In this document: piece after piece, positions 1 to 9,625 of the stretch
How the letters are laid out: every line of letters begins with the position of its first letter
Position numbering within the stretch: the stretch's first letter is position 1
NCBI RefSeq assembly: GCF_009791395.1
Contig: NZ_WSZK01000038.1
Location: 28,144-92,143 of the forward strand
Source: Halomarina oriensis
Lineage (GTDB): Archaea; Halobacteriota; Halobacteria; Halobacteriales; Haloarculaceae
Length of the DNA stretch: 64,000 bases
Direction of reading: 5' to 3'
Position numbers and translations under genes: made by a program
Notes under the pieces: generated by a model
Databases searched by the model: none
Told to the model about the DNA's origin: nothing
What the model saw: only the letters and a program-made list of their open reading frames with translations

Positions 1-58
1 ACCCGGCAGCGACGGTACCGAGGATGGTGCCCTTCCCGTCGTCGGTGAGTCGGGGCAC
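1..58 (-). CDS. possible 5' fragment of a minus-strand gene
   Basis: Immediately downstream of the Nudix stop codon a GTG at 58-56 opens a minus-strand frame that stays open to the window edge and reads VPRLTDDGKG-like. Too little is present to name a product; it may be the next gene of the same operon. The call rests only on the open frame and tight spacing. Confidence 0.3.
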   Translation of the reverse strand, partial: MPRLTDDGKGTILGTVAAG

Positions 59-59
59 G

Positions 60-638
60 TCAGAGCAGGCCGTCGGCGCGGGCGAGCAGGACGCCCTCGA
101 TGGTCGCGTCGTTCGCCGGGTCCTCACGGACGCGAGCGAGCAACCCGTCGAGAGGGACCCGACGAACGGTGATGAACTCGTTCGTGTCGAGTGCGCGGTC
201 GGTCTCGGTCAGGTCCGTGGCGAAGACGATACCCCGACGGTGGCGAAGGACGCCCGTCGAGGTCCAGAACGAGTCGAGGAACAGCGTCTCCTCGGGGTGG
301 TAGCCGGTCTCCTCGGCGAGTTCACGGGCCGCCGCGGACTCGTAGGCCTCGGGCGCGATGTCTTCACCGCCCGCGAGCGACCCGCTCGGCGAATCGACGT
401 CCTCGACGATTCCCGCCGGTAGCTCCAGACAGTAGCGTTCGATGGCCGGTCGGAACTGCTCGACCATCACTACCTCCGCTCCCTCGCGGGCGACGACGAC
501 GACGGCCGGGGGCAACTCCGCCCAGTAGTAGTCCTTCTCGGTGCCGTCCGGCTGGCGATACCGGTCGTAGCCGCCCGTGTACCAGCCGGTCTCGTACTCC
601 GGGACGGACTCGACGAACGTCCAGTCGTCGGGAATCAT
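60..638 (-). CDS. Nudix hydrolase, ADP-ribose pyrophosphatase-like
   Basis: A 192-residue protein with a Nudix box in its middle (Gly-rich GGED, then [11 protein letters not shown]), the Mg-binding motif that cleaves nucleoside diphosphate derivatives. The preceding strands ([11 protein letters not shown]...[10 protein letters not shown]) match the ADP-ribose/ADP-sugar pyrophosphatase branch, where E-x-PAG-hydrophobic is typical. The ATG at 638 is preferred over a GTG at 644 because it overlaps the TGA of the upstream gene as ATGA, which implies translational coupling. Substrate cannot be read from sequence; ADP-ribose is inferred from the subfamily look. Confidence 0.85.
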   Translation of the reverse strand: MIPDDWTFVESVPEYETGWYTGGYDRYRQPDGTEKDYYWAELPPAVVVVAREGAEVVMVEQFRPAIERYCLELPAGIVEDVDSPSGSLAGGEDIAPEAYESAAARELAEETGYHPEETLFLDSFWTSTGVLRHRRGIVFATDLTETDRALDTNEFITVRRVPLDGLLARVREDPANDATIEGVLLARADGLL

Positions 639-1099
639 CGCCACACCTCCGTGGCGGCGGGCGTCCCCGTCGCGTTCGGTGTCGGCACCGGCGGACCGTC
701 CGCTCCACCGGGGCCGCGAACCAGGTCCAGCCGGTAGGTCTGGTTCCCGCGTGTGACGAACGCCGTGCGGTTCTCGACGGCGTCGCGGTTGCGCGCCTCG
801 AACTCGTCTATCTCGTCGAACGGCGAGTGGGTGAACGCCTCCTTGAACCCGAACGCCCCGTCGTAGTACGCCTCGCTGCGGCCCGAGTCGAGCGCGGCGG
901 TGGTGTACGGGAACCGTTGCTCGGAGAGCCCCGTCGCGTTGACCGTCGCGTCGGGGTCGACGCTGTCGTTCGTGACCGGTTCGGCGACGAGGTAGTAGGG
1001 GTCCCCGGAGCCGAGGAGGCTCGGGAGCGCACCCAGTGCGAGCAGGAGGACGAGGACAACGAGCAGACCGAGGACGAAGTTCCGCGTTATCGTCCTCAT
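635..1099 (-). CDS. small membrane-anchored extracytoplasmic protein
   Basis: A 154-residue protein with one N-terminal hydrophobic segment (about residues 9-28, [18 protein letters not shown]) followed by an Asp/Asn-rich domain with several N-x-S/T sequons and an Ala/Pro/Thr-rich tail. This fits a type II anchored or secreted haloarchaeal protein of unknown function. It sits between the DUF5809-like gene and the Nudix gene with 4-nt overlaps on both sides, so the three genes form one operon. No catalytic motif is visible. Confidence 0.7.
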   Translation of the reverse strand: MRTITRNFVLGLLVVLVLLLALGALPSLLGSGDPYYLVAEPVTNDSVDPDATVNATGLSEQRFPYTTAALDSGRSEAYYDGAFGFKEAFTHSPFDEIDEFEARNRDAVENRTAFVTRGNQTYRLDLVRGPGGADGPPVPTPNATGTPAATEVWR

Positions 1100-1536
1100 T
1101 CGACCCTCGCGCCGGTCCGGGTCAGTTCCTCGCGGTAGACGCGGCCGAACGCGATCCGCCGGAGCGTCCCGACCGCGGCGTCCCGTTCGTGCTGGTAGGT
1201 CGCCGCGACGACCGTCTCCGCGAACGGGACGGGGTGCCAGACGACGTGGTCGACCGAGTCGCTCCCCTCGACGTGGCGCTCGTAGTCGGGGTGGTCGTCA
1301 CACCACTGCTCGAACTCCTCGACCGTACCGACGTGGACGGCCAACAGCGAGGCGAACAGCGCGTCGTGAGCCGTCGCGTAGACGTCCGGCGTCAGGCGCT
1401 CGTCGAACTCCGCGCGGTCGAACTCCATCCGTTTTGCCGCCTCCTTGACGACCGTCGACGCCGTCCTCGCGAGGTCGGCGTACCGGTCGTGGGCCGCGTC
1501 GGCCGTCTCGGGGGCCAACAACCCCTCCGTATCCAT
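1096..1536 (-). CDS. DUF5809 family protein
   Basis: A 146-residue acidic, helical protein starting [13 protein letters not shown] and ending [10 protein letters not shown] recognise this as the haloarchaeal DUF5809 family; the function is unknown. The ATG at 1536 is chosen over an upstream in-frame start at 1647 because the family begins with MDTEG and the extra N-terminus is Thr/Arg/Pro-rich low-complexity sequence. Its stop overlaps the start of the membrane-protein gene by 4 nt. It pairs with the DUF5810 gene just upstream, an arrangement I recall in other haloarchaea. Confidence 0.7.
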   Translation of the reverse strand: MDTEGLLAPETADAAHDRYADLARTASTVVKEAAKRMEFDRAEFDERLTPDVYATAHDALFASLLAVHVGTVEEFEQWCDDHPDYERHVEGSDSVDHVVWHPVPFAETVVAATYQHERDAAVGTLRRIAFGRVYREELTRTGARVE

Positions 1537-1594
1537 GGCCGGGACTACGAGAGCGCGATAGTTAGGTGTCGTGAAAGCGAGACACCGGTCGAGG

Positions 1595-2095
1595 TCACTC
1601 CTCGTCGCCGGCGTCGGTCTCGGTGTCGTCCGTTTCGCTGTCGTCACCGTCGTCGGCCAGCATCGCCTCGGTCAACTCGCGGGCCTCCTCGTAGATGGCC
1701 TTCGTCTCCTCGTCGCGGGGGCGCTGTGGCGGCCGGTTCGTCTCGTAAGGGATGGCGTCGTCGTGCGCACTACCGTGTGCGTGGTCGTGGCCCGCGCCTT
1801 CGCGGCCGTGGCTCGCGCCCTCCTCGAACAGTCTCCCCGACCGCTCGTCGTCGTGCTGGTGTTCGCCGTCGGGGTGGACCGTATCCTCGAACAGCTGCGG
1901 GTAGTCTTCCTCCTCGGCGAACTCGACCACCCGCTCGGCGAGTTCGGCCTCGCCCGCCTCCCCCCACCCCGGCAGGTGCTCGTCCAGCCACTCCCCGTGG
2001 TCGCCGCCGCGGACCATCGCGGTGAACGCGAGGTGGTTGGCGAGGTGGCGTGCGTCGGCCTGTGGCGTCTCGCAGACCGGACAGGCGTATCCCAT
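1595..2095 (-). CDS. DUF5810 family zinc-finger-like protein
   Basis: A 166-residue protein starting MGYACPVCET, with a CxxC knuckle followed by HLANHLAF histidines, consistent with a C2H2-like zinc site at residues 5-25. The rest is very acidic with His-rich stretches (GHDHAHGSAHDD) and a disordered Asp/Glu/Thr tail. I recognise it as the haloarchaeal DUF5810 family. It is the first gene of the minus-strand run ending in the Nudix hydrolase. Metal binding is inferred; the role is unknown. Confidence 0.7.
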   Translation of the reverse strand: MGYACPVCETPQADARHLANHLAFTAMVRGGDHGEWLDEHLPGWGEAGEAELAERVVEFAEEEDYPQLFEDTVHPDGEHQHDDERSGRLFEEGASHGREGAGHDHAHGSAHDDAIPYETNRPPQRPRDEETKAIYEEARELTEAMLADDGDDSETDDTETDAGDEE

Positions 2096-2200
2096 ACCAC
2101 CGTTTGCGGGCCGAACGGGAAAGCCGTGGCGTCCGGCGAGCGCCGACCCGAATCCATCACGTTCGTCCGTGACACGGCAACGGTGACCACGGAACTGTGT

Positions 2201-2235
2201 TAATATAGCATATATGGATTAATATTATATGTATC
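2201..2235 (+). promoter_or_regulatory. AT-rich promoter region of the glutamate dehydrogenase gene
   Basis: A sharply AT-rich block with stacked TATA-like hexamers (taatatag, atatatgg, attatatg) sits in otherwise GC-rich DNA just before the dehydrogenase gene. With an archaeal TATA box near 2227, transcription would start near 2253. Confidence 0.55.
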
Positions 2236-2347
2236 AACGAGATAGCGGAGTGCATGAACGATGGAAACACCGCCAACGCGGCGGTTGCCATCCGGACGCA
2301 CGGGAGTCGACCTGCACGCACCACGCCACGACCGGAGGGGCGCTGAG

Positions 2348-3634
2348 ATGGCGACGACCGAAGAGGTCCCCGAGGAGGTCGAATCGGAGTCCGAATCGCC
2401 GCTGACGACCGCACGCCGCCAGTTGGAGGCGGCGGCGGCCCACCTCGACATCGACGCGAACGTCGTCGAGCGCCTGAAACACCCCCGAAAGGTCGAGCGT
2501 GTCGCCGTCCCCGTCGAACGCGACTCGGGCGACATCGAGGTGTTCACCGGCTACCGCGCGCAACACGACTGCGTCCGTGGCCCCTACAAGGGCGGCCTGC
2601 GCTACAACCCCCACGTCAGCGAGGAGGAGTGCATCGGCCTCGCCATGTGGATGACCTGGAAGTGCGCCGTGATGGACATCCCCTTCGGCGGCGCGAAAGG
2701 CGGCGTCGTCGTCGACGAACGCACCCTCTCGAAGGGCGAGAAGGAACGCCTCACCCGGCGGTTCGCACAGGAACTGCGCGACGTCGTCGGGCCGACGAAA
2801 GACATCCCCGCGCCCGACATGGGCACCGACCCCGAGACGATGGGCTGGTTCATGGACGCCTACTCGATGCAGGAGGGCGAGACGGTCCCCGGCGTCGTCA
2901 CCGGCAAGCCCCCCGTCATCGGCGGGAGCTACGGCCGCGAGGAGGCCCCCGGTCGCTCGGTGGCCATCATCACCCGCGAGGCGTGTGAGTACTACGACAT
3001 GGAGATGGACGACACCACCGTCGCCGTCCAGGGGTTCGGCAGCGTCGGGGCGAACGCCGCCCGACTGCTCGACGACTGGGGCGCGGACGTGGTGGCCGTC
3101 AGCGACGTCAACGGAGCCATCTACGACCCCGACGGCCTCGACACGCGTGACGTGATGGGCCACGACGAACGGCCCGGCATGGTCGCGGGCTACGACGCCC
3201 CCGAGACCCGAACGAACGAGGACCTGCTCGAACTCGACGTGGACGTCCTCATCCCCGCTGCCATCGGGAACGTCCTCACCGCGGACAACGCCAACGACGT
3301 GAAAGCCGATATCGTCGTCGAGGGCGCGAACGGCCCGACGACCACCGGGGCCGACGCCATCTTCGAGCGCCGCGGCGTGCAGGTCATCCCCGACATCCTC
3401 GCCAACGCGGGCGGCGTCACCGTCTCGTACTTCGAGTGGTTGCAGGACATCAACCGCCGTGCGTGGTCGCTCGAACGCGTCAACGAGGAACTGGAGACGG
3501 AGATGCTCGACGCGTGGCACGACGTCCGCTCGACGTTCGACACGGACGAGGACCTCTCGTGGCGCGACGCCGCCTACGTCGTCGGCCTCCAGCGCGTCGT
3601 CGACGCGCACAACGCCCGCGGCCTCTGGCCGTAG
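2348..3634 (+). CDS. gdh: Glu/Leu/Phe/Val dehydrogenase (glutamate dehydrogenase)
   Basis: A 428-residue enzyme for reversible NAD(P)-dependent oxidative deamination of glutamate. The ELFV signatures are intact: GPYKGGLRY and the catalytic lysine motif PFGGAKGGV near residue 115, the conserved APDMGTD, and a Rossmann GFGSVG near residue 230. The ATG at 2348 gives the normal family length. An in-frame ATG at 2261 lies about 30 nt after a strong TATA-like region and would add 29 Pro/Arg-rich residues, so it cannot be excluded. Cofactor preference is not readable here. Confidence 0.92.
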   Translation: MATTEEVPEEVESESESPLTTARRQLEAAAAHLDIDANVVERLKHPRKVERVAVPVERDSGDIEVFTGYRAQHDCVRGPYKGGLRYNPHVSEEECIGLAMWMTWKCAVMDIPFGGAKGGVVVDERTLSKGEKERLTRRFAQELRDVVGPTKDIPAPDMGTDPETMGWFMDAYSMQEGETVPGVVTGKPPVIGGSYGREEAPGRSVAIITREACEYYDMEMDDTTVAVQGFGSVGANAARLLDDWGADVVAVSDVNGAIYDPDGLDTRDVMGHDERPGMVAGYDAPETRTNEDLLELDVDVLIPAAIGNVLTADNANDVKADIVVEGANGPTTTGADAIFERRGVQVIPDILANAGGVTVSYFEWLQDINRRAWSLERVNEELETEMLDAWHDVRSTFDTDEDLSWRDAAYVVGLQRVVDAHNARGLWP

Positions 3635-3723
3635 GTCGACGTTTCGCCACACTCGTCGGTTATCGGCGAGAAAGGGACGGAAACACTTACTTCTGGAGAG
3701 TACTCACGACCGTTCGACGAGCT

Positions 3724-3975
3724 ATGAGCGACGAGCTCACCGGAACAACGGAGAGAACGTTCGCACGGTGTGTCGACTGCGGCAACGAAGTGGCGGCGAT
3801 GAGGTCCGAGGGGGGACTGGTCACGCCCCACGAGTCGTGTCAGGAGTGTAGCAGCACCGAGTTCGAGGAGGTCGACGCCGACGACCTGAACGACCTGTCC
3901 GACCACGCCGACTGGGCCGACGGCGAGACTGACGGACCCGAGGCCGAGTCGGCGGTCCCCGAAGCCAACGAGTGA
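3724..3975 (+). CDS. small zinc-ribbon protein
   Basis: An 83-residue acidic protein starting MSDELTGTTE. It has a four-cysteine zinc ribbon (CVDCG ... CQEC, residues about 15-40) and a strongly acidic tail. Short zinc-ribbon proteins of this kind are common and mostly uncharacterised in haloarchaea. The start follows the dehydrogenase gene by about 90 nt; a longer upstream reading overlaps that gene and is rejected. Confidence 0.7.
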   Translation: MSDELTGTTERTFARCVDCGNEVAAMRSEGGLVTPHESCQECSSTEFEEVDADDLNDLSDHADWADGETDGPEAESAVPEANE

Positions 3976-4173
3976 GGGAAACCGACAGCCGGCGGTGAGA
4001 TACTGCCCGGTCGAGGCCGCTCTCGTGGTGAGCCGCGTAACTTCCCTCACCGGCCCCCCACGTCGTACCGCTCCGTCGAGACCGGACGTCCGGTCGCCGC
4101 GGACGGTCACGGTTCGTGGGTCGGTACCGTGTTTCGTTACAGAGTTATTACAGTTGGTACACGCACTCACGGT

Positions 4174-4941
4174 ATGGAGTCCGCGGAGGACGCACTCGGG
4201 ACGGCGATGCTCGACTTCCAGCGTGGTGGGTTGCGGGGCGGGGCCATCCACCGCGACGGCGCGGAGACGTGGCCCGCGTTCGTCGAGGAGAACTACTTCG
4301 GGAACGAGGGTGCCGGTCTCGACCTCGACACCGTCGACGAGCGCTGGCGGTCGCTGTACGACTCGTTCGAGGGGCCGCTGCTCGACGTCGGCTGTGGTGC
4401 TGGCCACCACGCGCTGGGGTTCCAGCGACGGTTCGAGACCGTCGCGTTCGACGTCTCGCCGAACGCGGTACGTGCGGCCCGCGAGCGTGGCGTCGAGGAC
4501 GCCCGCGTGCAGGACATGTTCGACCTGACCGAGGCGTTCGAGACGAGTCGGTTCGCGTCGGTGCTCTGCAACGGGACGCAGCTCGGACTCGCGGGGTCGC
4601 TCGCCGGCGTCTCCTCGCTCCTCGCCGACTTCGGGCGGGTCACGACCGACGACGCCGTCGCGCTCCTCGACAGCTACGACCCGAGCCGAATCGACGAGGA
4701 GACCGCCGACGAGTTCGGCGGCTACCGGCCGGACCCTCGTGCGGGCGTCTGCGGCCGGACGTTCCACGTCGAGTACGACCGGGGAGTGGACGACGGGTAC
4801 GAACGACTCGTCGGACCGACGCTCTCGTTCGTCCTGTTCTCCCCGGACCGACTCCGTGACGCCTGCGTCGGCACCCCGTGGCACGTCGCCGAGATCACTC
4901 ACCGCGACGGCTACTACAAGGCACTGCTCGGCAAGACGTGA
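4174..4941 (+). CDS. class I SAM-dependent methyltransferase
   Basis: A 255-residue protein with methyltransferase motif I (LLDVGCGAG, about residue 70), the acidic end of strand 2 (VAFDVSPNAV) and a C-terminal part that matches no substrate-specific family I know. The ATG at 4174 lies about 28 nt after a TATA-like ttatta at 4145, which fits a leaderless transcript; an in-frame start at 4129 would fall before the box. Substrate unknown. Confidence 0.8.
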   Translation: MESAEDALGTAMLDFQRGGLRGGAIHRDGAETWPAFVEENYFGNEGAGLDLDTVDERWRSLYDSFEGPLLDVGCGAGHHALGFQRRFETVAFDVSPNAVRAARERGVEDARVQDMFDLTEAFETSRFASVLCNGTQLGLAGSLAGVSSLLADFGRVTTDDAVALLDSYDPSRIDEETADEFGGYRPDPRAGVCGRTFHVEYDRGVDDGYERLVGPTLSFVLFSPDRLRDACVGTPWHVAEITHRDGYYKALLGKT

Positions 4942-4965
4942 GACGCGAGTCCGGGTCCGCCGGTC

Positions 4966-5463
4966 TCAACCCCGTTCACGGACCATCACGAGCGCGTTCT
5001 CCCCGTCGGCGTAGTACCGGGGCACCGTCCGGCGGTGCTGGAACCCGTGGTCGCGGTAGAGCGCGATGGCACCGTCGTTGCTCGCTCGGACTTCGAGTCG
5101 AGTCACCGTCGCACCTCGTGCCTCCAGCGAGGCGAGCGCGTGTCGGAGGAGGAGTCGCCCCAGTCCACGGCCGCGACACTCCTCGCGGACGGCGAGGTCC
5201 TTCACGTGGCCGATGTCCCGGCCGAAGTTCGGCGTGAGGTCCGCCACGACGTAGCCCGCGATGGTCGGGCCGTCCGCCGTCCGGAGTTCCGCGACCAAGA
5301 ACCCCGGTTCGTCGCAGAACCGCTCGAACGCCTCGAACGGCCAGGGCTGGGGGAACACCGACTGCTCGATGCGGTAGACGTCGAGGAGGTCCGCCCGCTC
5401 GACCTGCCGAACGGTCGGGTCCGCCTCCCTCTCGTCGGGCGGCGTGGTGGTCACACCCGACAC
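4966..5463 (-). CDS. rimI: ribosomal protein S18-alanine N-acetyltransferase-like GNAT
   Basis: A 165-residue GNAT acetyltransferase. The acetyl-CoA loop is visible (RGRGLGRLLL, about residue 95), followed by RLEVRASNDGAIALYRDHGF, the signature of the RimI/ArdA branch. It begins with GTG. In archaea such proteins act as general N-terminal acetyltransferases, so the S18 name reflects homology rather than a demonstrated substrate. Confidence 0.85.
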   Translation of the reverse strand: MSGVTTTPPDEREADPTVRQVERADLLDVYRIEQSVFPQPWPFEAFERFCDEPGFLVAELRTADGPTIAGYVVADLTPNFGRDIGHVKDLAVREECRGRGLGRLLLRHALASLEARGATVTRLEVRASNDGAIALYRDHGFQHRRTVPRYYADGENALVMVRERG

Positions 5464-5496
5464 ACGGACCGGACGGGCTTGAGTTGTCGGGACGCC

Positions 5497-5916
5497 TCAC
5501 TCGCCGCGAGCCAGTCGCTCGGCGGTCCTCCGGTCGGCGCGATACCGGGCGAACGCGACGAACACCACGCCCACACCGACCAGTTTCACGAGCGTCACGG
5601 CGACCAGCGGCGTGCTCGTGACGAACGCGTCGGACCGACCGGCGACGACCTCCCAGACGCGGAACCCGTGGACGACGACGGCGACGAGCAGGATGCTCCC
5701 GAGGGTGCTCGGCCACTCGCCCACCTCGCTTCGCCGCCCGAACCAGCACAGCACGGCGCCGACGAGCAGGTCCAGCGACAGCAGCAGGTCGTTCTTCGGC
5801 GAGACCCACGGGTTCGACGGGTCGGTCAGTCGAACCCCGACGGCGAGCGCCAGCCCCTCCAGCAGGAGGAGGACGCCGACGCCGACGGCGAATCTCCGGA
5901 GTCGCTGCTCGTTCAC
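5497..5916 (-). CDS. predicted four-helix membrane protein
   Basis: A 139-residue protein with about four hydrophobic segments (VGVGVLLLLEGLALAV; LLLSLDLLVGAVLCW; LGSILLVAVVVHGF; LVAVTLVKLVGVGVVFVAF). No family motif is recognised. A GTG at 5916 is chosen because further upstream the frame runs through Arg/Ser-rich non-conserved sequence. It lies between rimI and the aconitase gene, all on the same strand. Confidence 0.65.
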   Translation of the reverse strand: MNEQRLRRFAVGVGVLLLLEGLALAVGVRLTDPSNPWVSPKNDLLLSLDLLVGAVLCWFGRRSEVGEWPSTLGSILLVAVVVHGFRVWEVVAGRSDAFVTSTPLVAVTLVKLVGVGVVFVAFARYRADRRTAERLARGE

Positions 5917-6106
5917 GCTCGGTGTTTGGACGGTCGGTAGTTGGGTGGTTCGGTCGCGTGGCTCGCCGAGGGGAGAAAGATGAAAGAGAGTTCGCGGCGC
6001 CGTGTGCCGCGATTCGCCGGACGCGAGTGAAGCGAGCGTCCGGGCTTTCTCGTCCAGGTTTTTCGAGGAGGGGTGCGCTCCGCGCACCCGACGAAGAAAA
6101 ACGTGG

Positions 6107-8083
6107 TTAGTCGTCGGCGGGCGTCGCGCCGGTTCCCTCGTCCTTGTACTGCTGACGGGTCAGCGACAGCTTGCCGCCTGCCGAGAGGATGCGGCGTTCG
6201 CGCTCGGAGGCGTCGAGGTGGCCCGTCGCCTCCCAGTCGTCGTTCACGCGGATGGTGAACTCCTCCTGACCGGAGTCGACGGCCTCGCTCACGTCGTCGA
6301 CGATCTCGATGTCGTCGCCCTGCTCGATCTTCCCGTAGGTCTCCTCGTCGATGGTCAGCGGGAGCAGACCGAAGTTGAACAGGTTCGCCTTGTGGATGCG
6401 GGCGAAGCTCTGTGCGAGGACGCCCTCGATACCGAGGTACATCGGACAGAGCGCGGCGTGCTCACGCGAGGAGCCCTGGCCGTAGTTCTCGCCGGCGACG
6501 AGGAAGCCGCCGTCGCCCTCCAGTGCGCGCTCGGCGAACGTGTCGTCGACGCGCGAGAGCGTGAACTCCGAGAGCTTCGGGATGTTCGACCGGTACATCA
6601 GGATGTCCTGGGTCGCCGGGATGATGTGGTCGGTCGTGATGTTGTCGTCCATCTTGAGGTGGACCTCGCCCTCGAGGTGGGCGTCGAGCGGGTCCTTCAG
6701 TGGGACGTCGCCGATGTTCGGCCCCTTGATGAGCCCGTCGTCGACGGCCTCGTCGGGCGCGATGAGGTCGGCCTTCGAGCCGTCGTACTGGTCGGGCATC
6801 TCGAAGCCGGGGTCCTCCAGGTCACCGAGTTCGTCCGCGAGGTCACGCGGGTCGACGATTTCGCCTTTGAGCGCCGCAGCGGCGGCGACCTCGGGCGAAC
6901 AGAGGTAGACGTTGTCGTCCTCGATACCGGAGCGACCCTCGAAGTTGCGGTTGAAGGTACGCAGCGAGACGGAGTCGGAGGCGGGGACGTGGCCGATACC
7001 GATGCAGGCCCCACACGTCGCCTCGGAGAAGTTGACGCCGGCGGCCATCATCTCGGCCGTCCAGCCTTCGCGCGCGAGAATCTCCGAGGCCTGCTTCGAA
7101 CCGGGCGCGACGATCATCTCGGTCTTCTTGTTGATCTCGCGGCCTTCGAGCATCTTCGCGGCCGGGAGGATGTCCTCGTAGCCGCCGTTCGTACAGGAGC
7201 CGACGATGACCTGTTCGACGGTCTCGCCAGCGACCTCGCCGACGGGCACGACGTTGTCGGGCATCGACGGACACGCGATGAGCGGTTCGAGGTCCGAGAG
7301 GTCGATGACGATCTCGTCGTCGTACGCCGCGTCGTCGTCGGGCGTGAGTTCGACGTACTCGTCCTCACGGCCCTGTCGGGAGAGGTAGTCCTTGGTCTTC
7401 TCGTCCGTCCCGAACAGCGAGGAGGTCGCGCCGAGTTCCGTCCCCATGTTCGTGATGGTGGTGCGCTCGGGCACCGACAGCGAGTCCGCACCGGGACCGG
7501 TGTACTCGAAGATCTTGCCGACACCGCCCTTCACGGAGAGGCGTCGGAGCATCTCGAGGATGACGTCCTTCGCGGTGGACCACTCGGGGAGTTCGCCTTC
7601 GAGTCGCACGTTGACGACCTCGGGCATCTCGATGTAGTACGGGCCGCCACCCATGGCGACGGCGACGTCCAGACCGCCCGACCCGATGGCGAGTTCGCCG
7701 AGGCCGCCGGGCGTCGGGGTGTGGGAGTCCGAACCGAGGAGCGTCTTGCCGGGCGCGGCGAAGTTCTCCTTGTGGACGTTGTGGCAGATACCGTTGCCGG
7801 GGCGAGAGAAGTGAGCGCCGAAGGTGCCCGCGGCCGAACGGAGGAAGCGGTGGTCGTCCGTGTTCTTGAAGTCGAACTGGTAGGTCTGGTGGTCACAGTA
7901 CTGGGCGGCCAGTTCCGTCTGGACCTCGTCCAGTCCGAGCGCCTCGAACTGGAGCCAGACGAGCGTCCCGGTCGTGTCCTGTGTGAGCACCTGGTCGATC
8001 TCGATACCGATCTCCTCACCGGTCTCGAGTTCGCCCTCGACGAGGTGGTCGTCGAGGATTTTCTCGGTAAGCGTCTGTCCCAT
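6107..8083 (-). CDS. acn: aconitate hydratase
   Basis: A 658-residue aconitase that interconverts citrate and isocitrate through a 4Fe-4S cluster. Cluster ligands are visible in GSCTNGG and CGACIG, the substrate-loop signatures LGSDSHTPTPGGLG and AGENYGQGSSREHA are intact, and the C-terminal swivel domain is present. The length is that of the compact single-polypeptide archaeal form. The ATG at 8083 (MGQTLTEKIL) matches the usual family start; the upstream GTG would add eight residues. Promoter-like ATAAAT lies just upstream on the minus strand. Confidence 0.95.
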   Translation of the reverse strand: MGQTLTEKILDDHLVEGELETGEEIGIEIDQVLTQDTTGTLVWLQFEALGLDEVQTELAAQYCDHQTYQFDFKNTDDHRFLRSAAGTFGAHFSRPGNGICHNVHKENFAAPGKTLLGSDSHTPTPGGLGELAIGSGGLDVAVAMGGGPYYIEMPEVVNVRLEGELPEWSTAKDVILEMLRRLSVKGGVGKIFEYTGPGADSLSVPERTTITNMGTELGATSSLFGTDEKTKDYLSRQGREDEYVELTPDDDAAYDDEIVIDLSDLEPLIACPSMPDNVVPVGEVAGETVEQVIVGSCTNGGYEDILPAAKMLEGREINKKTEMIVAPGSKQASEILAREGWTAEMMAAGVNFSEATCGACIGIGHVPASDSVSLRTFNRNFEGRSGIEDDNVYLCSPEVAAAAALKGEIVDPRDLADELGDLEDPGFEMPDQYDGSKADLIAPDEAVDDGLIKGPNIGDVPLKDPLDAHLEGEVHLKMDDNITTDHIIPATQDILMYRSNIPKLSEFTLSRVDDTFAERALEGDGGFLVAGENYGQGSSREHAALCPMYLGIEGVLAQSFARIHKANLFNFGLLPLTIDEETYGKIEQGDDIEIVDDVSEAVDSGQEEFTIRVNDDWEATGHLDASERERRILSAGGKLSLTRQQYKDEGTGATPADD

Positions 8084-8330
8084 ATCACCCGAACGTCGCC
8101 CGGCCACGAATATAAATCACCCGTGTCCGGCCACGCTTGCGTTAGGACGGCCTAAAACCACCGAATTCGTCGGTTGCGCTCCGCCGAGAACGGCGATTCT
8201 CCACGAACGTTCCGGAGGTTGACCCGTGAACGCCATCGACGGACGGAGGCGCGATAGGGAGGGCCGTGTCCGGAGGTCGTCTCGGCGGGCGAACCAGCAC
8301 CGTCTTGTGAGCGCCCTCGTCAGGTGGCGC

Positions 8331-8855
8331 ATGTTCCGAAGCGGCGCGTTCGTCGCCGAGCAGTGTGACCCCGTTCGTCCCTCCCAGATTCAGCCGAACG
8401 GCCTCGACCTGACCCTCGACGCCGTGTTCGAGCAGACCGAACCGGGCCGAATCGAACGTGGCGGCAAGCGAATCGGCGACAGACGGCGCGTGGCGGCGCT
8501 GGACGGTCTCGACGAGGAAAGCGAGTCGGAACCGAGGAGCGACGGCGACCACGGCCCCGACGAGAGCCTCTACCGACTCTCGCCGGGCACGTACGTCGTC
8601 CGCTACGAGCAGACCATCCGTGTCCCGGAAGAGCACGTCGGGTTCGTCTACCCCCGGTCGTCGCTCCTGCGCAACTCGGCGATGCTCAACACCGCCGTCT
8701 GGGACGCCGGCTACGAGGGCCGCGGGGAGGGACTGCTCCAGGTCGGACACGAACTCGAACTGGAGGCCGGCGTACGTATCGCACAACTGGTGTTCGCACG
8801 TGCGGACCACGAGGGAACCTACGACGGCGACTACCAGGGCGAGAACGTCGAGTGA
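8331..8855 (+). CDS. dut: dUTPase/dCTP deaminase family protein
   Basis: A 174-residue trimeric-fold nucleotide hydrolase. The family motif PRSSLLR with the downstream AVWDAGYEGRGEG marks the Dcd/Dut fold that removes dUTP or deaminates dCTP. An acidic low-complexity insert lies between residues about 50 and 80, as often seen in haloarchaeal orthologs. The start MFRSGAFV at 8331 is preferred over an upstream Arg-rich extension. Whether it is monofunctional dUTPase or bifunctional cannot be settled from the motif alone. Confidence 0.8.
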   Translation: MFRSGAFVAEQCDPVRPSQIQPNGLDLTLDAVFEQTEPGRIERGGKRIGDRRRVAALDGLDEESESEPRSDGDHGPDESLYRLSPGTYVVRYEQTIRVPEEHVGFVYPRSSLLRNSAMLNTAVWDAGYEGRGEGLLQVGHELELEAGVRIAQLVFARADHEGTYDGDYQGENVE

Positions 8856-8937
8856 GTGTCGGGGGGACGACGGGAGCGAGCACTGCGAGGAGCAGGCCGA
8901 CACAGTCGCGTCGGTTCCGTCGGCGTGGCCGACCCCT

Positions 8938-9549
8938 CTACGAGAAGAGGGAGTCCAGGTCGTCGTCGGGCGCGGCGTCGTCGTCGGGCGTCGAGACCCG
9001 GTAGCTGTCGGCCTCGCCGGAGGACTCGAACAGGCCGTCCGCGCCGGCGGTCGTCCCGTCGTCGCCAGAACGCGGCGCGTTCTGGCTGCCTACCGCGGTT
9101 CCCTCGGTACCGTCGTCCTCCCAGTCGTCGAGGTCGGTCCCCTCCGAGAGGAGCGCTTCGGAGACGTCGAGGCCGTCGCCCTCCTCTCCGAGCGTGGTCG
9201 ACTCGGCCCAGAGGTCGTCGAGACTCCCCGACTCACCCGGGTCGTCGGCCGTCGACGTGGTCGCCGACCGGCCGACCGGTTCCGAGAGCTGTTTCTCCAC
9301 GTCGGCCGCGAGGCCGGTGGGACGCTCGTCCCGGTCGGACGGCCGGGTCGTCGGGGGTGCGTCCTCGTCGGCCGACGCCGTCGTCGGTTCGGGCGTCACG
9401 TTCGACTCGCGCGTCGATACCGCCGTGTCAGTTCGTGGTCTGCGTGCCGGCGCGGACGCGCCGCTCGACCGCCGACGCCAGAGGAGGCCGGCGACGACCG
9501 CGACGAGTACCACCGCACCACCGAGCAGGGCGACTGTGGTCGTTTCCAT
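8938..9549 (-). CDS. membrane-anchored acidic disordered protein
   Basis: A 203-residue protein with one N-terminal transmembrane helix (residues about 6-24) and RRR stop-transfer, followed by a long Thr/Ser/Asp/Glu-rich cytosolic region without a recognisable fold. The sequence ends DDDLDSLFS. Function unknown. It is divergent from the SDR gene at 9626. Confidence 0.65.
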   Translation of the reverse strand: METTTVALLGGAVVLVAVVAGLLWRRRSSGASAPARRPRTDTAVSTRESNVTPEPTTASADEDAPPTTRPSDRDERPTGLAADVEKQLSEPVGRSATTSTADDPGESGSLDDLWAESTTLGEEGDGLDVSEALLSEGTDLDDWEDDGTEGTAVGSQNAPRSGDDGTTAGADGLFESSGEADSYRVSTPDDDAAPDDDLDSLFS

Positions 9550-9625
9550 CTCGTGAGACTGTCACATTTTCGTGTACAAATAGTCGTCGGTGAAACTCAT
9601 CATCCTGGCGCACACAGAAGACGGC

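Noticed and set aside
6002..8155. 717-codon open frame on the plus strand
   Set aside because: Lies antisense to aconitase; its length is an effect of high GC, and it has no domain.
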